A DNA stretch of 64,000 nucleotides from Semisulcospira habei (GCA_036245525.1 BTPG01000003.1:214754949-214818948), one strand, 5' to 3'; positions 35,920-48,396 are shown, numbered from the stretch's first letter. The notes: generated by a model from the letters alone, not told the origin. A program made the numbers and translations.

Positions 35920-36935
35920 TGCTAGGAAAAAAAATGACAAGTGCCGGCGCTGAAGCTAAGCTATCAAAAATATATTACTCTCCTGTTGGCTACTGGAAAG
36001 GAAAAAACGCATTACAAAAATTGTATGCCGCTGTGTGTGGAGATGCCACACTTGAACAAATCAAACAGTGGCTACAGAGACAGCCGATTTGGCAGGTTTA
36101 TTTACCTGCTCCCCGAAAAATATCAAGACCTCATTTTCAAAACACTACGCCCAATGACACCCATCAAATGGACCTTTTATTTTTGCACATGATACAATAA
36201 GAAAGAAACGATACAAGTATGCATTAACTGTTGTTGACATAGCTTCAAGGTAAAAGGATGCTGAAGCCATAACTGACAAGAATGCTACCATGGTAGCACA
36301 AACGTTAATAATAATTTATAGTCGAGGCTCTTTAAAATACCCCAAGCTTGTTCAAGTCGATGACTGATCTGAATTCAAAGGAGCAGTTAACCAATTATTT
36401 GCAAAGCATGGAGTGCTGGTTAGACGCGGGATACCAGGCATGCACAGATCACAGGCAATTGTTGAGAACTTTCCCAAACAATTATCAGAGAGACTTTTCA
36501 GCTATCAGTATTTTTAGGAACTCATGCAAGATGCACGTAACATTGAGTGGGTTAAGAGATTACCATCTGTAATAAAAGCAATGAATAAAGAGGGTCAACG
36601 CTTGCGCCCTAGCTTGCTGATGCTGTTAAACTAAAATCAATACCTCTGGCGTCAGAGCCAGGGCTAAAAACAACACTGCCAGACACAAGCTTGTTTACAA
36701 AACAGGCGAGATATTTGTATCAACCTGGCGAGGTCAAGAATGACGTCAGACGCAGAGCAACTGATCCCATTTGTTCTACGTCTGTTCACAATATAAAAAA
36801 AAAAAAAATACTCGGCTCTAACGCAAATCCATCAATTTATTATCTGTAGATATGAGCCTGCCCCCCAGAGGGCATTTGTCAGAGAAGAATTACAGATTAT
36901 TCCCCCAGACTCTGTTACTCATTTCAACAACTAAT
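35920..36935 (+). pseudogene. Polinton retroviral-type integrase
   Basis: Opens with a conserved N-terminal segment (KIYYSPVGYWKGKNALQKLY) and an HH-CC-like region, then the DDE catalytic core spread over frames: first Asp in HQMDLLF (about 36163), second in LVQVDD (about 36350) followed directly by a stop, and the Glu in AIVENF (about 36458). A C-terminal part with a chromodomain-like YQPGEVKNDVRRRATDPI segment follows near 36719. Several stops and frameshifts make it inactive. In Polintons this enzyme inserts the linear DNA and gives the short target duplication seen here. Confidence 0.85.
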
Positions 36936-36947
36936 TCGTCAATTAGT

Positions 36948-39640
36948 TCATCTACTAAATACATCAGCTATTTCTTCAGATAACTTAAGTCTGTAATGTT
37001 CAGGTGCATAAGTCTTTTCCTTAGTGTGAAACACACGTTTTGTGTCCCCTACTGCTAGTGACTTCTTATGTGTTTTTATTAATTGAAAATTATGTTTATT
37101 TGATCTCAGTGTCTTGTTTGGATAATGAGGCATTAGTTCTCAATCTAATACTTGCTTGTAGTGTTCATGACGGATGTCTTTATTTTTTATTACTGTTTTT
37201 TTATACCTTTGGCTTTTGTCTGACTACCCTTTTACTGCAGTATAGTATACATTTGGGACTTCAGTCCAACATACTCTACTATAGGCACTCCAATTAATCC
37301 ATCTTTAAACTTTCCAGGCAATTTCTTGTTTTTGGTGCTAAACAGAGGGTGGTCCTTAGGATAGTCAGACGTTTCATACATATGCAACTCTGTTTTTATG
37401 TCTTCATAAAAGTCTTCATTAGGCACATCTATAATCATAGAGTCAGTGTCAGTGTATAGCAGATAACAGTCAGGATACTTTGGTTTAAAGTAATCATAGT
37501 AGAATTCAAGCATCAACAGTTTTGATAACTAAAGTATTGTCATACCAATGAATACTGGCTTGTCCAGTTTAACAAACTTTGTTTGGAGTGTTCTTGCATA
37601 CAATGACTGATGAAGCTCTTTATACCCTGTGTATTGTGGCTTGCCTGTAAGTTCAATTGCACCTGATTCAAGTGTGACAAGTCTCACGTCTTTGTGGTTA
37701 TGAGGATTTTCCATTGTCTTGCCTAAACAGGCATTGTTCAAAAGCTTAAAGAAGTCTTTGTCAAATGCATTGTTACCATCCCTTGCAGGCAGGGTTGTGT
37801 TTTTCATTATGTAATCTTTCATGAAAGCACACTGATCAAATTCAATGCCTCTGTGAACTTTTTTTAGTACTAACTAATGCCTGATGTTAAACTGCAGTAA
37901 GCGATAGTGACAAACGTAATTGAATTTGTCATTCAAATCTGGCACATGTTTGGTGTCTTCTTTTTTCCCAGTCACACTCATTTTCTCAACAGCCAATGGA
38001 TAATCATTGTGGTAATCATGTAGGTGGTGCGGGTACTCCAGGTCGACTTCAAAGATCCAACCCTTTGCATCGTTTAGATCATGAGTCATAATACAGTTTA
38101 ACTCTGTTATGTCACACTGTGACAAATAATGCAGACAAAAGTTTTTCAAGGGCAATAACTCACACATTGCAAATCCGTACAAATTATTAGAGTCTACATA
38201 CGTAATGAATGACCTTAACCTTTAGGGGTCAAAATCTGGGTCAGTAAGATATTTATTGTTAGCTTTGGCACAATTATTTGAGGCTATACTAATACCTCCC
38301 CTCAATCCTCATTTCACTATTTCACCCATCGTGCGATCAGACAACAGGTCTATAGATATCTTACTGGATTTAAAAAATGCATCCCATGTCATGCCAGGCC
38401 TAGTTATGTAGCTAGCTGGGCCAAGACCGTTGTGCAATAGACCCTTTTCACGGTAACTTTCAAATATATCTGCTAGCAAACAAACGTCAGCTTTCAAGTA
38501 CTGGTCATGGTAATCACAAATCGTTTCACACCCTAGTTTATCTCATGCATCAAGTGTGTGCTGGTATTCAGAGTCAGAAATACCTTTTCCATTAAGTGTT
38601 GAATAAAATGCCTCTTTTGGAGGCAAACTCCTTTTCTCAAACACAACCCAGTCATTTATATACTCATAGGGGTAGACTCCTTTCTTTATCAACTTTGGCT
38701 CAAAATATTTACTTGTTATTAGAAACTCAGTCAGACCTTCTGCCACACTAGCAAGACCTAAGGACAAATGTGGCACGGAGTCATAAAACACCAATTTGTT
38801 GTCCAATCAGAAAGTCATATATTTTTCAGTTGTCTGAGCAATACAACTAATTTGTTTTTTGTTATGACTCATCCACAGCATGCATGACAATGTGTGAATC
38901 ATACCCCTTGAGATTGTGAAAAAAAATAGGCAACTTATATGTCTTAGTATCTATTTTTAATTTCAAGTTACATGCACCATGTGCAACACCTCTGTAATGC
39001 CCAGTGATTACCATGACCAGTTGGTGTCCTCTATTTTAACAGGAAATCTATACCACTGAAGTTGAGTTTATTTACAAATTTGGTATAGTTAGTGACACAC
39101 TCAGGTTTTGTTCATACAAAGTGTAGTTTAGCAAGCACACACCACATGAAACAAAAATTATATTTGTTCTGAATATTGATGACAGCCTTTTTGTCTGCAA
39201 CCTCAGTTGGCAGTGGCAACAATGATTTGCATAATATAGGATGATACCTTGACTGCTTCAGTTGTAGTTCATGTACATATCGTTCATTTCAAACAGACCC
39301 CTTCATTCTTGCTCTGTCAATTGCTTCTAGGGAGTCAGGCAACAATCTGTCTCTAAACACTTTTTCCACCCCCGGTTCCCCTTTCAAATTAACTGTGTAT
39401 GTTGTCTTGTTGAGATATTCGATACAATCACCTCATTATCTACCCTGTTAAATTATATTTTGGCAAAAACCTGAATCTTTACACTAACGGAAAGAAGATT
39501 ATTTTGTATGACAGAAAAAGAGTTTTCTGTTGATTCATAGATATTGTAAGTGTTAGATATAGTCAAATTTGTTGTGTGTAACACGTTTCTTAAGCCAGGG
39601 CTTGGCGGGCTTGGAGGGCTTTGGGCATTGTCCGTCATTG
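36948..39640 (-). pseudogene. Polinton protein-primed DNA polymerase B
   Basis: About 2.7 kb, minus strand, in at least seven frame segments. The probable start is the ATG at about 39640. The N-terminal domain is recognisable from DKKAVINIQNKYNFCFMW near 39200. An exonuclease motif HNLKGYDSH is at about 38900-38930. KGVYPYEY is near 38670 and DVCLLADIFE near 38480. Pol motif A (DSNNLYG) is at about 38178-38200, the motif B region (KLLNNACLGKTMEN) near 37730 and motif C YTDTDS at 37439-37457. A C-terminal block (IRSNKH-like) lies near 37080. Protein-primed family B polymerases copy linear DNA from a terminal protein. Confidence 0.9.
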
Positions 39641-39763
39641 TTATTTGTCCGACAAAATAATAATAGAAAACATTAATTAACGCTGGCACAATTTGTATAA
39701 TACATTTTATTAACTGTAATGCCTACAAAATAAACATTCAGTATTTTTAGCTGTTTAAATATG

Positions 39764-40548
39764 CAAAGAAGTACCCAAGAAACTCGCTTAGAAAAGACTG
39801 GTACAAAACAATTTATTAATATTTCAGGTAAATACCCTTTGTCAAAATAGACAAACAAACAAACAGAGAGATTAGCCGCTACTTATCTTCATTTGCAGAA
39901 GGAATGTGGAAACTGAAGGAGGTGATGTAAAATAAAAGAGAAGGAAGAACAAAAGTGCGGAAAAAGTAAAAATGACGTCAACGAAAAATCGTAAGAGAGA
40001 GACTCGGAAAGAACCTGAACACGAGAGACAAGAGTATGTGCAAGCACGTGCAGGAGCGAGCGAAAGAAAAGGTGTGTAGATGAGGCCAGAGAGAGAAAGA
40101 GAACGAACGGGGATTACCCTTGGGCACGAAGTAGGCTGAGTGTCTAATACATAAAGTCTGCTAAACACCAACCCGAAGGCAAACTTTATATCACCTTCAA
40201 GTTGAGGACTACCTCGGGGAAAAACGGGAGGACCCCGGGGAAAACAAAAACAGCATTTAGCACGGTACACAACAAGGAATAAGTCATGAAAACAAAGCAA
40301 ATAATCAAATTCAGTAAGAGAAAATAGGTATAATTGGAGAGTAGGTAGTTGTGAAACTGTCTTCAAGGGTAGCTTTTAAAAAAAGGGGGGGGGGGGAGAG
40401 AGAGAGAGAGAGAGAGGTGGGGGCGGGGGGGGGGGGAACGGGAAATGAGGAAGGAGAAGAAGGAAAAAATAAAAAGCGTAAAAAGAGAAAGAAGGCTAGA
40501 GAGAAGTGTTAAAGGGGGTAGGGGGGTTGGAAAGAAAGAGGGAGGGAG

Positions 40549-40613
<65 letters not shown>

Positions 40614-41524
40614 AAAAGGGTGGGGGGGGGTGGGGGTGGGGTGGGGGCGGAAGACAACCAGCCAGAGCCACCAGCCCCACCCAGCAGGCACCCACCAGCC
40701 CACAGAAAAACACACAGGCACCCAACAAGACGACCACATACATCCCCAAGGGATGCACACGATCGCCCCGCCCCAAAACCGCGTATCACTCCATGAGCTG
40801 GAGACCTAGCGCCCGACAGGGAAGAGAAGGGATCCAAGTAAATGTTCGGCCAGCGCTGAGAAAGTCCCCAAGGGAAATGTACAAATCAACCAGCGCCAAT
40901 CTCACCTATCTGGTTAGTGAGTAGTAAAACAGTGAGGTAAAAGTACAGTTAGCAGACACAAGCACGGTAAAAAATGTTAATGCTAAATGCTGGGTTTTTT
41001 TCCCCGGGGTCCTCCCGATTTTCCCCGAGGTAGTCCTCAACTTGAAGGTGATATAAAGTTTGCCTTCGGGTTGGTGTTAAGCAGGCTTTGTGTATTAGAC
41101 ACTCAGCCTACTTTGTGCCCAAGGGTAATCCCCGTTCGTTCTCTTTCTCTCTCTGGCCTCATCTACACGCCTTTTCTTTCGCTCGCTCCTGCACGTGCTT
41201 GCACATACTCTTGTCTCTCGTGTTCAGGTTCTTTCAGAGTCTCTCTCTTACGATTTTTCATTGACGTCATTTTTACTATTTCCGCACTTTTGTTCTTCCT
41301 TCTCTTTTATTTTACATCACGTCCTTCAGTTGCCACATTCCTTCTGCCAATAAAGATAAGTAGCGGCTAATCCCTCTGTTTGTTTGTTTGTCTATTTTGA
41401 CAAAGGGTATTTACCCGAAATATTAATAAATTGTGTTGTATCCGTCTTTTTTAAGCGTCTTTCTTTCTCGGTTGGGTACTTCTTTGCATATTACATGCTT
41501 GGCAGTCACCTTTTTGGTCTGGAT
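39764..41524. mobile_element. Foldback element copy B, long inverted arms
   Basis: Left arm 39764-40375 (reverse) and right arm 40985-41524 (forward) pair over about 500 bp; the 600 bp centre contains (GA)n, G-rich tracts and a unique segment at 40740-40980. Perfect 12 bp flanking repeats TGTTTAAATATG at 39752-39763 and 41525-41536 show it inserted as one unit. The left arm is about 50 bp shorter at its outer end than the right. No ORF is convincing; those listed by frame are low-complexity. It interrupts Polinton gene P8. Confidence 0.85.
40384..40640. repeat. G-rich and (GA)n tracts in foldback copy B
   Basis: Poly(G), (GA)n at 40551-40606 and G-rich runs separate the two inverted arms. 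Confidence 0.9.
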
Positions 41525-41823
41525 TGTTTAAATATGTTATAACAAAGTATCGCAAACCAGTCGCAGTTGGTATTATTAACTTTTGAGGTATGTGCCCTAA
41601 AATCAACAGTCATGTACTCCACAAATGGATGCTCATCAACAAATTCCAAAGTCACATTATATGACATGTGTATTTCTGCTGGTACTGAGAGTCTTATGTC
41701 TGGCTGTTTGGGAGATGTTATTTAGTCAGTAAAGTGCTCAATGTCTCTGAAGTTCTCTGTGATATCAAACGCTTGCTCTGTTTCTCTGTCCATCATTTTT
41801 ATTGGACAAAACAAAAGTATAAA

Positions 41824-42430
41824 TTATTTTACTAATCCATACCCAGTGGGCTGATCTGTCTTTAAGATAAGCTTTATATGCTTAGTTGATTTTAGTTTGT
41901 ATGTGACGTTGTCTCGTTCATGTTTATTGGGTATAACATCATTTTCTCGGAGGCAGTCTTCAAAGCTGTCACGATCTTTACAGTCAAACAAACATATAAA
42001 CTTTAGTTGCTCTCGAAAATCTTTCAGTACAGCATTATATTTTTGAGTGAGAATCCAGACACTGACATTTCCGTGTCTGCCACTGAAGGCAAGTCTTGAA
42101 AATGTGTTTCTCTTCTTAACAATGATTTTCTCTGCAGAACAGTCATCAACAATAAACAACGTTGTCTGACCTTTAAATTGCTTGTAAAAATACTGCAGGT
42201 AATCGTTCATTTTTTTTTTCAGGGTCGACTCAGTAAATGTTGTTGTCAGACCAAATGAATAAATGGTTGTGATAAGCTTTGTTGTGTTTGATCGTAGGAC
42301 AAAATACCACAATGTTTTTGAAATGGTGTATGTATCCAGTTTGTAAGAGATCAAGAACAAATTCAGTTTTCCCACAGCCTGTGGCACCACAAAACAAACC
42401 ACAGTGTGGGTCGAGTGTCAACAAGTTCAT
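41824..42430 (-). pseudogene. Polinton packaging ATPase (FtsK/HerA-A32 type)
   Basis: Starts at ATG 42430. Walker A GATGCGKT is at 42365-42388; a frameshift follows near 42260, after which the long frame carries Walker B (LFIVDD, about 42140) and a downstream segment with ILTQ (sensor-like) near 42047. It stops at 41824 (TGYGLVK). About 200 residues, matching the size of A32-like genome-packaging ATPases. In virus-type Polintons it would drive DNA into capsids. Confidence 0.88.
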
Positions 42431-42469
42431 TTTATCAATAATTATAATTTTAATACAAGAGACCCTTTA

Positions 42470-44119
42470 GTCTGCTTTCTTCAATATGTAGTTGAGAGTC
42501 ATAAACCAGATACAAATATATGTTTATTGCTCCTCCTGTTTCACTCTTTTTTTAAAATTTGAATTGTAATTCCGTCACTACCATTTTCGACAGTGCAACC
42601 AGAGCCATGTAGATAGTCATCATCTATACTATGTAAGTCTAGCCAAAGTGCATATTTTTCTGTTAGGTATAGACCAATTCTTACGTCATACAGATGTAGA
42701 TCTTTGCATGCCATGTTTGCTGGTTTTCTCTAAGCCTTCCACCTGCAAAATATTTTGTGATCTTGCCATAGTGCTGATAAGGTAACATACCCGAAGCATA
42801 CACTTGATTAGGACGGCCATCGATTGTGCAGGACAAATGAGTAATCTTAGGATTATAGAATTTTTCCGACTCTCTTTTGATTGGAATTTTCGGTTTAACA
42901 AACAACATAAGAATTCCTTTTAGTGACCTGGCAGGCATGTTCAAGTTAATGTTTCAAACCTGGTCGCTTTTGTCTTTATGCATTAAACTGTGTCTTATAA
43001 CATGATCATAATAAATTGGAAGTCTTGACTGGTACTGATTTTGTATGAGCCTAGTTCAGTGTGTGTGACAATTTCATATTCAAAGAAAATGCTAGAGATC
43101 TTATATTTTGCATCTGTGTCAGTTGTTCTAATAACTTTGGAGCAGTCATTAAAAGTTAGTTCAAAACTCAAAGGGTCATTTAGTGCTCTTTGGTACTATT
43201 GCGAATGTGCTGTTAGGATTTTGAATTCAAGTGGTACATAAAATCTGTTTCCATATTATATAACTGCTAAAATAACGTCTTCAATTGCTGTTGTTGATTT
43301 ATCTTCTGCATTGATTCTGAGTTTGGCAAAATTATCTGACTGTATGCCTTGATAAACACGATCTTCTCTCTCTTCTCTTCTAAGCGCCCCACCCGGGTCT
43401 GCCCTGGGGGACTTGGGTGGGGTTAGGTATTTTTTAGTTCCCAGGGTCACCCTGGTCAGCCCCACAGGGTGGGTTTTTCTCTCTATTCTGGGGCATGTGT
43501 TTCTGTCTACCCTTTGTCCGTTCACCTGTATTTGCCTTTTTAAAACTCTCCCTACTGTCTGCACTGCCTGTAGCTCTTGATATTGGATGTGTGTTGCTAA
43601 ATTGTCTTAGCTTTATTTAGGCCCCATGTGTTAGGTTTATTTAATGTATTTGACCGGCTGGCAACATACATTCAATGTTCTGTTTAGTTTTTTTTTTTTC
43701 ACAAGCAGTGCAGGCACGTCCTGAGAAAGCCTTGTTGCTGTCGGGACGTTAAGCAATGTACAATCAATTCTCTTCTAAGCCAAAGGTCTTTGTAGCAGTA
43801 AAACACATCAGCATCATCAAGACTAAACACTTCCTGACCTTCAAATTTAATTTTAATAGTTCTAATAATTGCTCTGCCAAGGTTGTCAACTAGTGTTTTG
43901 TTTGCATCTGTTTCTGATAAAAGTTCGATATTAAATGCAAGATGCAGTACCAGGAACAATAACATCACTGGGACCTAGGTTTGGAAACTTGACAGTAAGA
44001 GTTTGGTTTTGATCAATTGTACTTGGACTGTTTGTTATGACAATAGATTGCCTAATACCTTTAACACCTAGAGGTTTACATACTTTTCTGTACGAGTCTA
44101 AATTCAATCCATAGGACAT
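42470..44119 (-). pseudogene. Polinton major capsid protein (double jelly roll)
   Basis: Start at the ATG at 44119 (MSYGLNLDSYRK). Early segments match the Polinton/adintovirus-type hexon: SIVITNSPSTIDQNQTLTVK, FPNLGPSDVIVPGT, then after a frameshift NLGRAIIRTIKIKFEGQEV and DDADVFYCYKDLW. A SINE (43386-43767) with a 13 bp target duplication interrupts it. Coding continues with YQGIQSDNFAKLRIN, and later LPYQHYGKITKYF near 42770 and a C-terminal part with HGSGC near 42605. Several frameshifts. About 430 codons excluding the SINE. Trimers of such proteins build icosahedral capsids. Confidence 0.85.
43386..43767 (+). mobile_element. SINE copy S3
   Basis: 382 bp copy of the SINE family, flanked by TTCTCTTCTAAGC at 43373-43385 and 43768-43780. 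Close to copy S1 in sequence, so relatively young. It lies inside the Polinton capsid gene. Confidence 0.92.
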
Positions 44120-44159
44120 TTTATTATGCAAAAATAATAAAACAATTAATAAAAACAAT

Positions 44160-45800
44160 GGCAGCGGGAGGATTTGGTCATGATGATTTTGAAATGGATG
44201 TCATGGATGACTATGATACTAGTGCAACAGATAAAGACTGAAATGGTGAATACTTCTAGTATGTATCATGAAATGTTAAAAGACAAAGTAAACTCATTTT
44301 ATGATAGTGTTGGTGCGCACACAGACGTAATAGATCCTAATCAGTTTGAATATGATAAAGGTCACTTATTTGTAAATACAGAGAAAGGTAAAAAGATCTA
44401 TCTCATAAAAACAACCCTGCTAAGTTTAGAGCTTTAAGTACGATAAAAACTGATGTCGGTGGTGAGGCAGCACTGCAGCATTACCTTGATGTTGGTAGTA
44501 ATGCTAGTAAGAAGTTGTCAACTCGTCTTGTTACTACTCTTCACAACACGCAAATAAGGTTGCCAAAGGGACAAGAAATTAAAATGACCAAGGTAAAAAG
44601 ACTTTCAGAAATAGCAAGCAATGTAGAACAACAAACCTCATTTACTGGTGAAGTAATGATAACAATAGATGACCCGCCTTTACCCATGCGAGATTTTATG
44701 GGGTTAAATAAAACACTGCAATCAATCTGAGGTGAGTTGGCAAATAATGTAGCCAAACTAGGTGAGTTTTAATAATCAAATAGAAAGAGAAAAGGAAAAA
44801 AAAAACAGCTACAGCAGACGAAGAAAATTATGACACAGAAATACAAGAAAGAATACAACACAGCGTAAATGAAAGATCTCCGCGACTAGAAGTGATTAGT
44901 ATTGAAAAGAATAACTGAAAACACAGGTCAACAGGATTAGAGAAACTATTCAGAACTACTTCATGAAGACAACTTTGACTCAGAGATTGAAAACACTTTT
45001 CAGAGAGCAGGGTATCAGTATTACAAGTTTAATTACTGCTCTTGGATTTATTATCAGTACTGTTGTAATGGCTGTCTCTGGGGAATTAATACAATACAAT
45101 ACAATACAATAATACTTTATTAATCCCTCATGGGGAAATTCACATTTTTGCCACCACAAGTGCTGCTTACATTCACTCACTCACTCATTCCACAAATTAC
45201 AATAACAGAGCTACACAATGGACAATGACTCGGACGGGTGAAGCCCGTCGCCAAGGCATCTAATGGCCAGCGCCAGTGGCCTCATCCTGACCTGAACCTC
45301 CCTGACAAAAACAGAATGCTAAGACAGCCCTATGTCTCCTGAACACACTATTATAATGTTTTTTTATTAAGTTCCTACTTGGCTAAAACTAGTACATAAA
45401 ACAAGTTAACAACAGAAACAAAATACCCGCGTTGATACGGAGATGATCTCCAATCTAGGCAACATAAAACTGAACAACGGTCAAACAGCACCTGGGGGCC
45501 CGTCGCCGCCAAAGTACAGCACCGGTGTTTAGACAGTCGCTCCGGCATAAACAGTCACCACCTTAGTTATACTGAACTTAACTAGTATATAACTTCAAAT
45601 TCATTTTAAAAACAAACGTAGTAGAACTATATTATTAACATGAAAGCAGTCCGATGGTTTCTAAAAAAAGCACACACGCGGCTGTTCAGTAAGAAACACA
45701 GTAACTCCGTCTCCACAGAGCATGTGTGGGTCTTTTTGGTGTCAGTAGGAGGGTTAATAGCGGGTTATTTAATCAAACAGGTAAATAAATAATATCCCTA
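44160..45800 (+). pseudogene. Polinton coiled-coil membrane protein P11, split by LINE fragment
   Basis: From ATG 44160 (MAAGGFGHDDFEMDVMDDY). It is readable through MLKDKVNSFYDS, an acidic/globular section and the highly conserved block PMRDFMGLNKTLQSI near 44687, then GELANNVAKL. A long helical segment follows in broken frames, then FREQGISITSLITALGFI and a membrane helix near 45000-45085. A LINE 3' end (about 45090-45712) interrupts it, after which a second hydrophobic segment (WVFLVSVGGLIAGY) appears. This protein is one of the most widespread in metazoan Polintons; its role in the particle is not known to me. Confidence 0.75.
45090..45712 (-). mobile_element. LINE 3' end inserted in P11
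   Basis: Begins on the plus strand with (ACAAT)n and a TTTATTAATCCC block (reverse of a LINE 3' tail) and runs through sequence shared with 15276-15800. Only the 3' UTR is present. No clean target duplication is evident. Confidence 0.7.
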
Positions 45801-45917
45801 ATCCAGTAAGGCCTATTACCAAAGCAGTTCCCTCTGACTCATGTGTGTTTACCGGTGTTGGTGTCGGGGCTGGTGTCAGGATTGATAACATTACCAGAGC
45901 CAGAGCAGGCTTTATTA

Positions 45918-46965
45918 ATGGTTAAAATGACTGAAAATGTGTGGTTGTTGCCCCAAGTTTACTGATTGATTGAGTCCTAATTTCTGAACAACATCTGGAA
46001 CAATTATTTCATTTTTATAATTTTTTATTGTCTCCATTTGGAGTTGAAGGTCAGATGGTAACATGTATAACCTGATGCCAACTACAAAGTCAACTTTTGA
46101 CCTGGCATATCTGAGAACGTCATGGTAGTGTTGTATACTTGATGAGAGATCTATTGCTGAATTTATTGAGTCTTCTAGGTTTGCAAGAAACTGTTTTTGT
46201 GCTTTAAATTTGCCGCTCCCGTTTAAAATGTTTGATTGTGTTAGTGATTGTGCCCCTAGTATACACCACACATATGTTCTGAGAGATTCATTAATGCATT
46301 CAAATCCAGCTTGTGTAAACCCGTCACTCCTGTCTAAGACAAATGTGGTCCAGGTATTAGACTGTCTCTGTTCTGTTGAACTAACCAGATTTCAGATTTT
46401 GATGACAATGGAGTGTAACTGGGGTAGTAATCTTGAGGGTATCGTCTGCGACTCATAGCATAATACAATGTACCCATGCAGTGGTGATCGTCAAGTTTTT
46501 GTGTGAAGTCATACTTAGAGCCGATGTAAAATTCATTACAGATGCGTTCAAATGCTTTCATATCCATAGGGTTATTAAAACAGTTAAACTGGATTCAGTG
46601 GGCAGTGGGACATGGAGTTCGGACGGTATTCTTCTAAGCTGGTAATACGTGTGGAAATGATACACAGACCTTATTAGTTTGTTTGAGTGATTCAAGTGGT
46701 CTGTAAAAGAAAATCAGCAGCCAGTAGTTGAACATAGTATAGCAAAGTTAAGCTGGTTTTGATACATCTGTAGTGGTCTTGAAGTCCCCTTTCTTACAGT
46801 TAAATCGTCTGTTATTGGAGGGTTTAGGCAATGATCAAAAGGATTGGGTACTTTTACTTGGAATCAATCTTGTTCGGACACAGCTATGTCGAGCTGATTT
46901 AGTTGAATTATTTTCTGATCATAAGTACACACGACATTGTACTTGGCATCTACGTTAAATTGAAA
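45918..46965 (-). pseudogene. Polinton gene P12, unrecognised
   Basis: Minus-strand coding in three or more frame pieces: about 46965-46750 (YNVVCTYDQKIIQLNQL), 46567-46334 (MDMKAFERICNEFYIGSKYD) and 46271-45918 (RSKVDFVVGIRLYMLPSDLQ). Composition is protein-like throughout, with total length about 330 residues. It lies next to the minor capsid candidate. I recognise the pieces as recurrent in Polintons but cannot name a function. Confidence 0.55.
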
Positions 46966-47026
46966 TGAGTTTACAGTGGTAATTGTTGGTGATTTAAATT
47001 CAATCGTGCTTTTTTATGAGATAATA

Positions 47027-47749
47027 AAAATGTTTATTACCTTAACAAATCTTGACACAAGCAAACTAGTGTGGTTAACTAATGGGATTGATAATCGAGA
47101 TGGTAAGAAGACAGTAGCTATCCATAAAATGTTCTGCACTGTAAAGTTTTTGTTTAATGTAACAGATGACAGAAATTATTTTGTAACTGGAACTTTTGAT
47201 GGTTCAGTTAAAGTTGATGGTTTATGAGCTGGGTATTATGACGTTTGTGCTATAGCTGAATGGCTACAAAATGAATTTAAAATTAAAGCAACTTTAAATC
47301 CGGCTAACTTACTTGTTACATTGGAATTTCCAAAAGATAATCAGTATTTATTAACGGGTAATCTTGTAAGCTTACTTGTTTTTTTTAGGTCAGGTTATAA
47401 AACTTCCAGATGATGATTGGTCAACAAACTCTAAAAATCTGTTCTCGCCAAATAAAACAAAAATAACTGGAAGATATCCTGTTCATTTGTCAGTACACAC
47501 AGTACTAAATGTTTATTTGAAAGAATTGAACACATCTGAAAATGTACACAATGGAAAGCCATAAATTTTGTTAAGATGCTTGCCGACTGGAAATGCTCCC
47601 TATTGCGAAAGTGTGCTTGTTAGATTCCTAATTTGCAGTTTAAGAAATTAGGTTTTAGTTTCTTTGAATCACTGTGTTTATCTGTAACTAATCAAGATGG
47701 TAAACCAGTTCTGATGCATGATTTTAGTGTTGTCTTGGAAGTAAAATAA
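47027..47749 (+). pseudogene. Polinton minor capsid (penton-like) candidate
   Basis: Plus-strand coding from about the ATG at 47027 (MFITLTNLDTSKLVWLTNGI), beta-rich, with a TGA at about 47225, then AGYYDVCAIAEWLQNEF, a frameshift near 47385 and the section KLPDDDWSTNSKNLFSPNK. The C-terminal strand block SLCLSVTNQDGKPVLMHDF with VVLEVK follows, ending TAA at 47747. The size (about 240 residues), strand pattern and ending fit single-jelly-roll minor capsid proteins of Polintons. Confidence 0.55.
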
Positions 47750-47771
47750 ATTTTATTTTTGTTAAATAAAA

Positions 47772-48396
47772 ATGAGTGTTGGTCCAAAGCCGAAAACTAC
47801 ACCAGTTGCATGTCCTGTAACAGAGTTTAAAGATTTGGCTGATGTGCAGGATTTTGATAAAGAAGGGGAGGTGGGGGAAGTGTATGCTTTGAACTTGGTT
47901 CTTTTGGAATGTACAAATGGAAAGTAATCGATGACATGAAGGATGGCACTCAGAGACCGATTCGTAAACTTGGACAGCTTCAGGATGTTACTGTACCAGT
48001 TGCACCTAATCTTGTAAATAATGTGCCCTACATTTAAAAAAAAATGTGGGTAATAAGTGGGTAGTTGCTCTTGCTCCTGCCACTGTGCCTGTAATTGACT
48101 GGGACATAAAGTTTAAATTTATTATTTCTTATGTTTATACTGATGATGAATGTGCCTTAGTATTTAGAACAGTTGTTAAGTCTGGGCTGATAATTGTGAG
48201 CCTTGTTCCAATTTTTGCCCCAGACAACAATAGCAGAGATAAACTAAAAGTGCAAGAGAATGAGAAACGGAGGTATCTACTTACAAATAGAAAGGGCAGA
48301 TCACATACTTCTGTTGTGTTTGCACCAGCAAATTTTGCCATGGCTAGAGAAGCCACAAAAGTTTTCGAAATTATAATGAGGTCTTTAGAGGTGTAA
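47772..48396 (+). pseudogene. Polinton gene P14/P15, unrecognised
   Basis: ATG at 47772 opens a Pro/Val-rich start (MSVGPKPKTTPVACPVTEF), frameshifts near 47880, reads through GTQRPIRKLGQLQD to TAA at about 48035, and a second open frame of 116 residues (48046-48396) follows at once after an A run. The two may be one gene split by an indel in that A run. The C-terminal half contains one hydrophobic strand-rich block. Function unknown. Confidence 0.4.

Larger units (their letters stand above)
39673..41800 (-). pseudogene. Polinton gene P8, split by foldback copy B
   Basis: Minus-strand gene between the ATPase and the polymerase. From about 41800 to 41537 it encodes an acidic segment (ITENFRDIEHFTD) with one stop near 41723, then a segment ending NCDWFAILCYNIFK. 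Foldback copy B (39764-41524) interrupts it, and coding resumes at about 39760 to the stop at 39673. About 130 residues in total. Not recognised. Confidence 0.5.
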
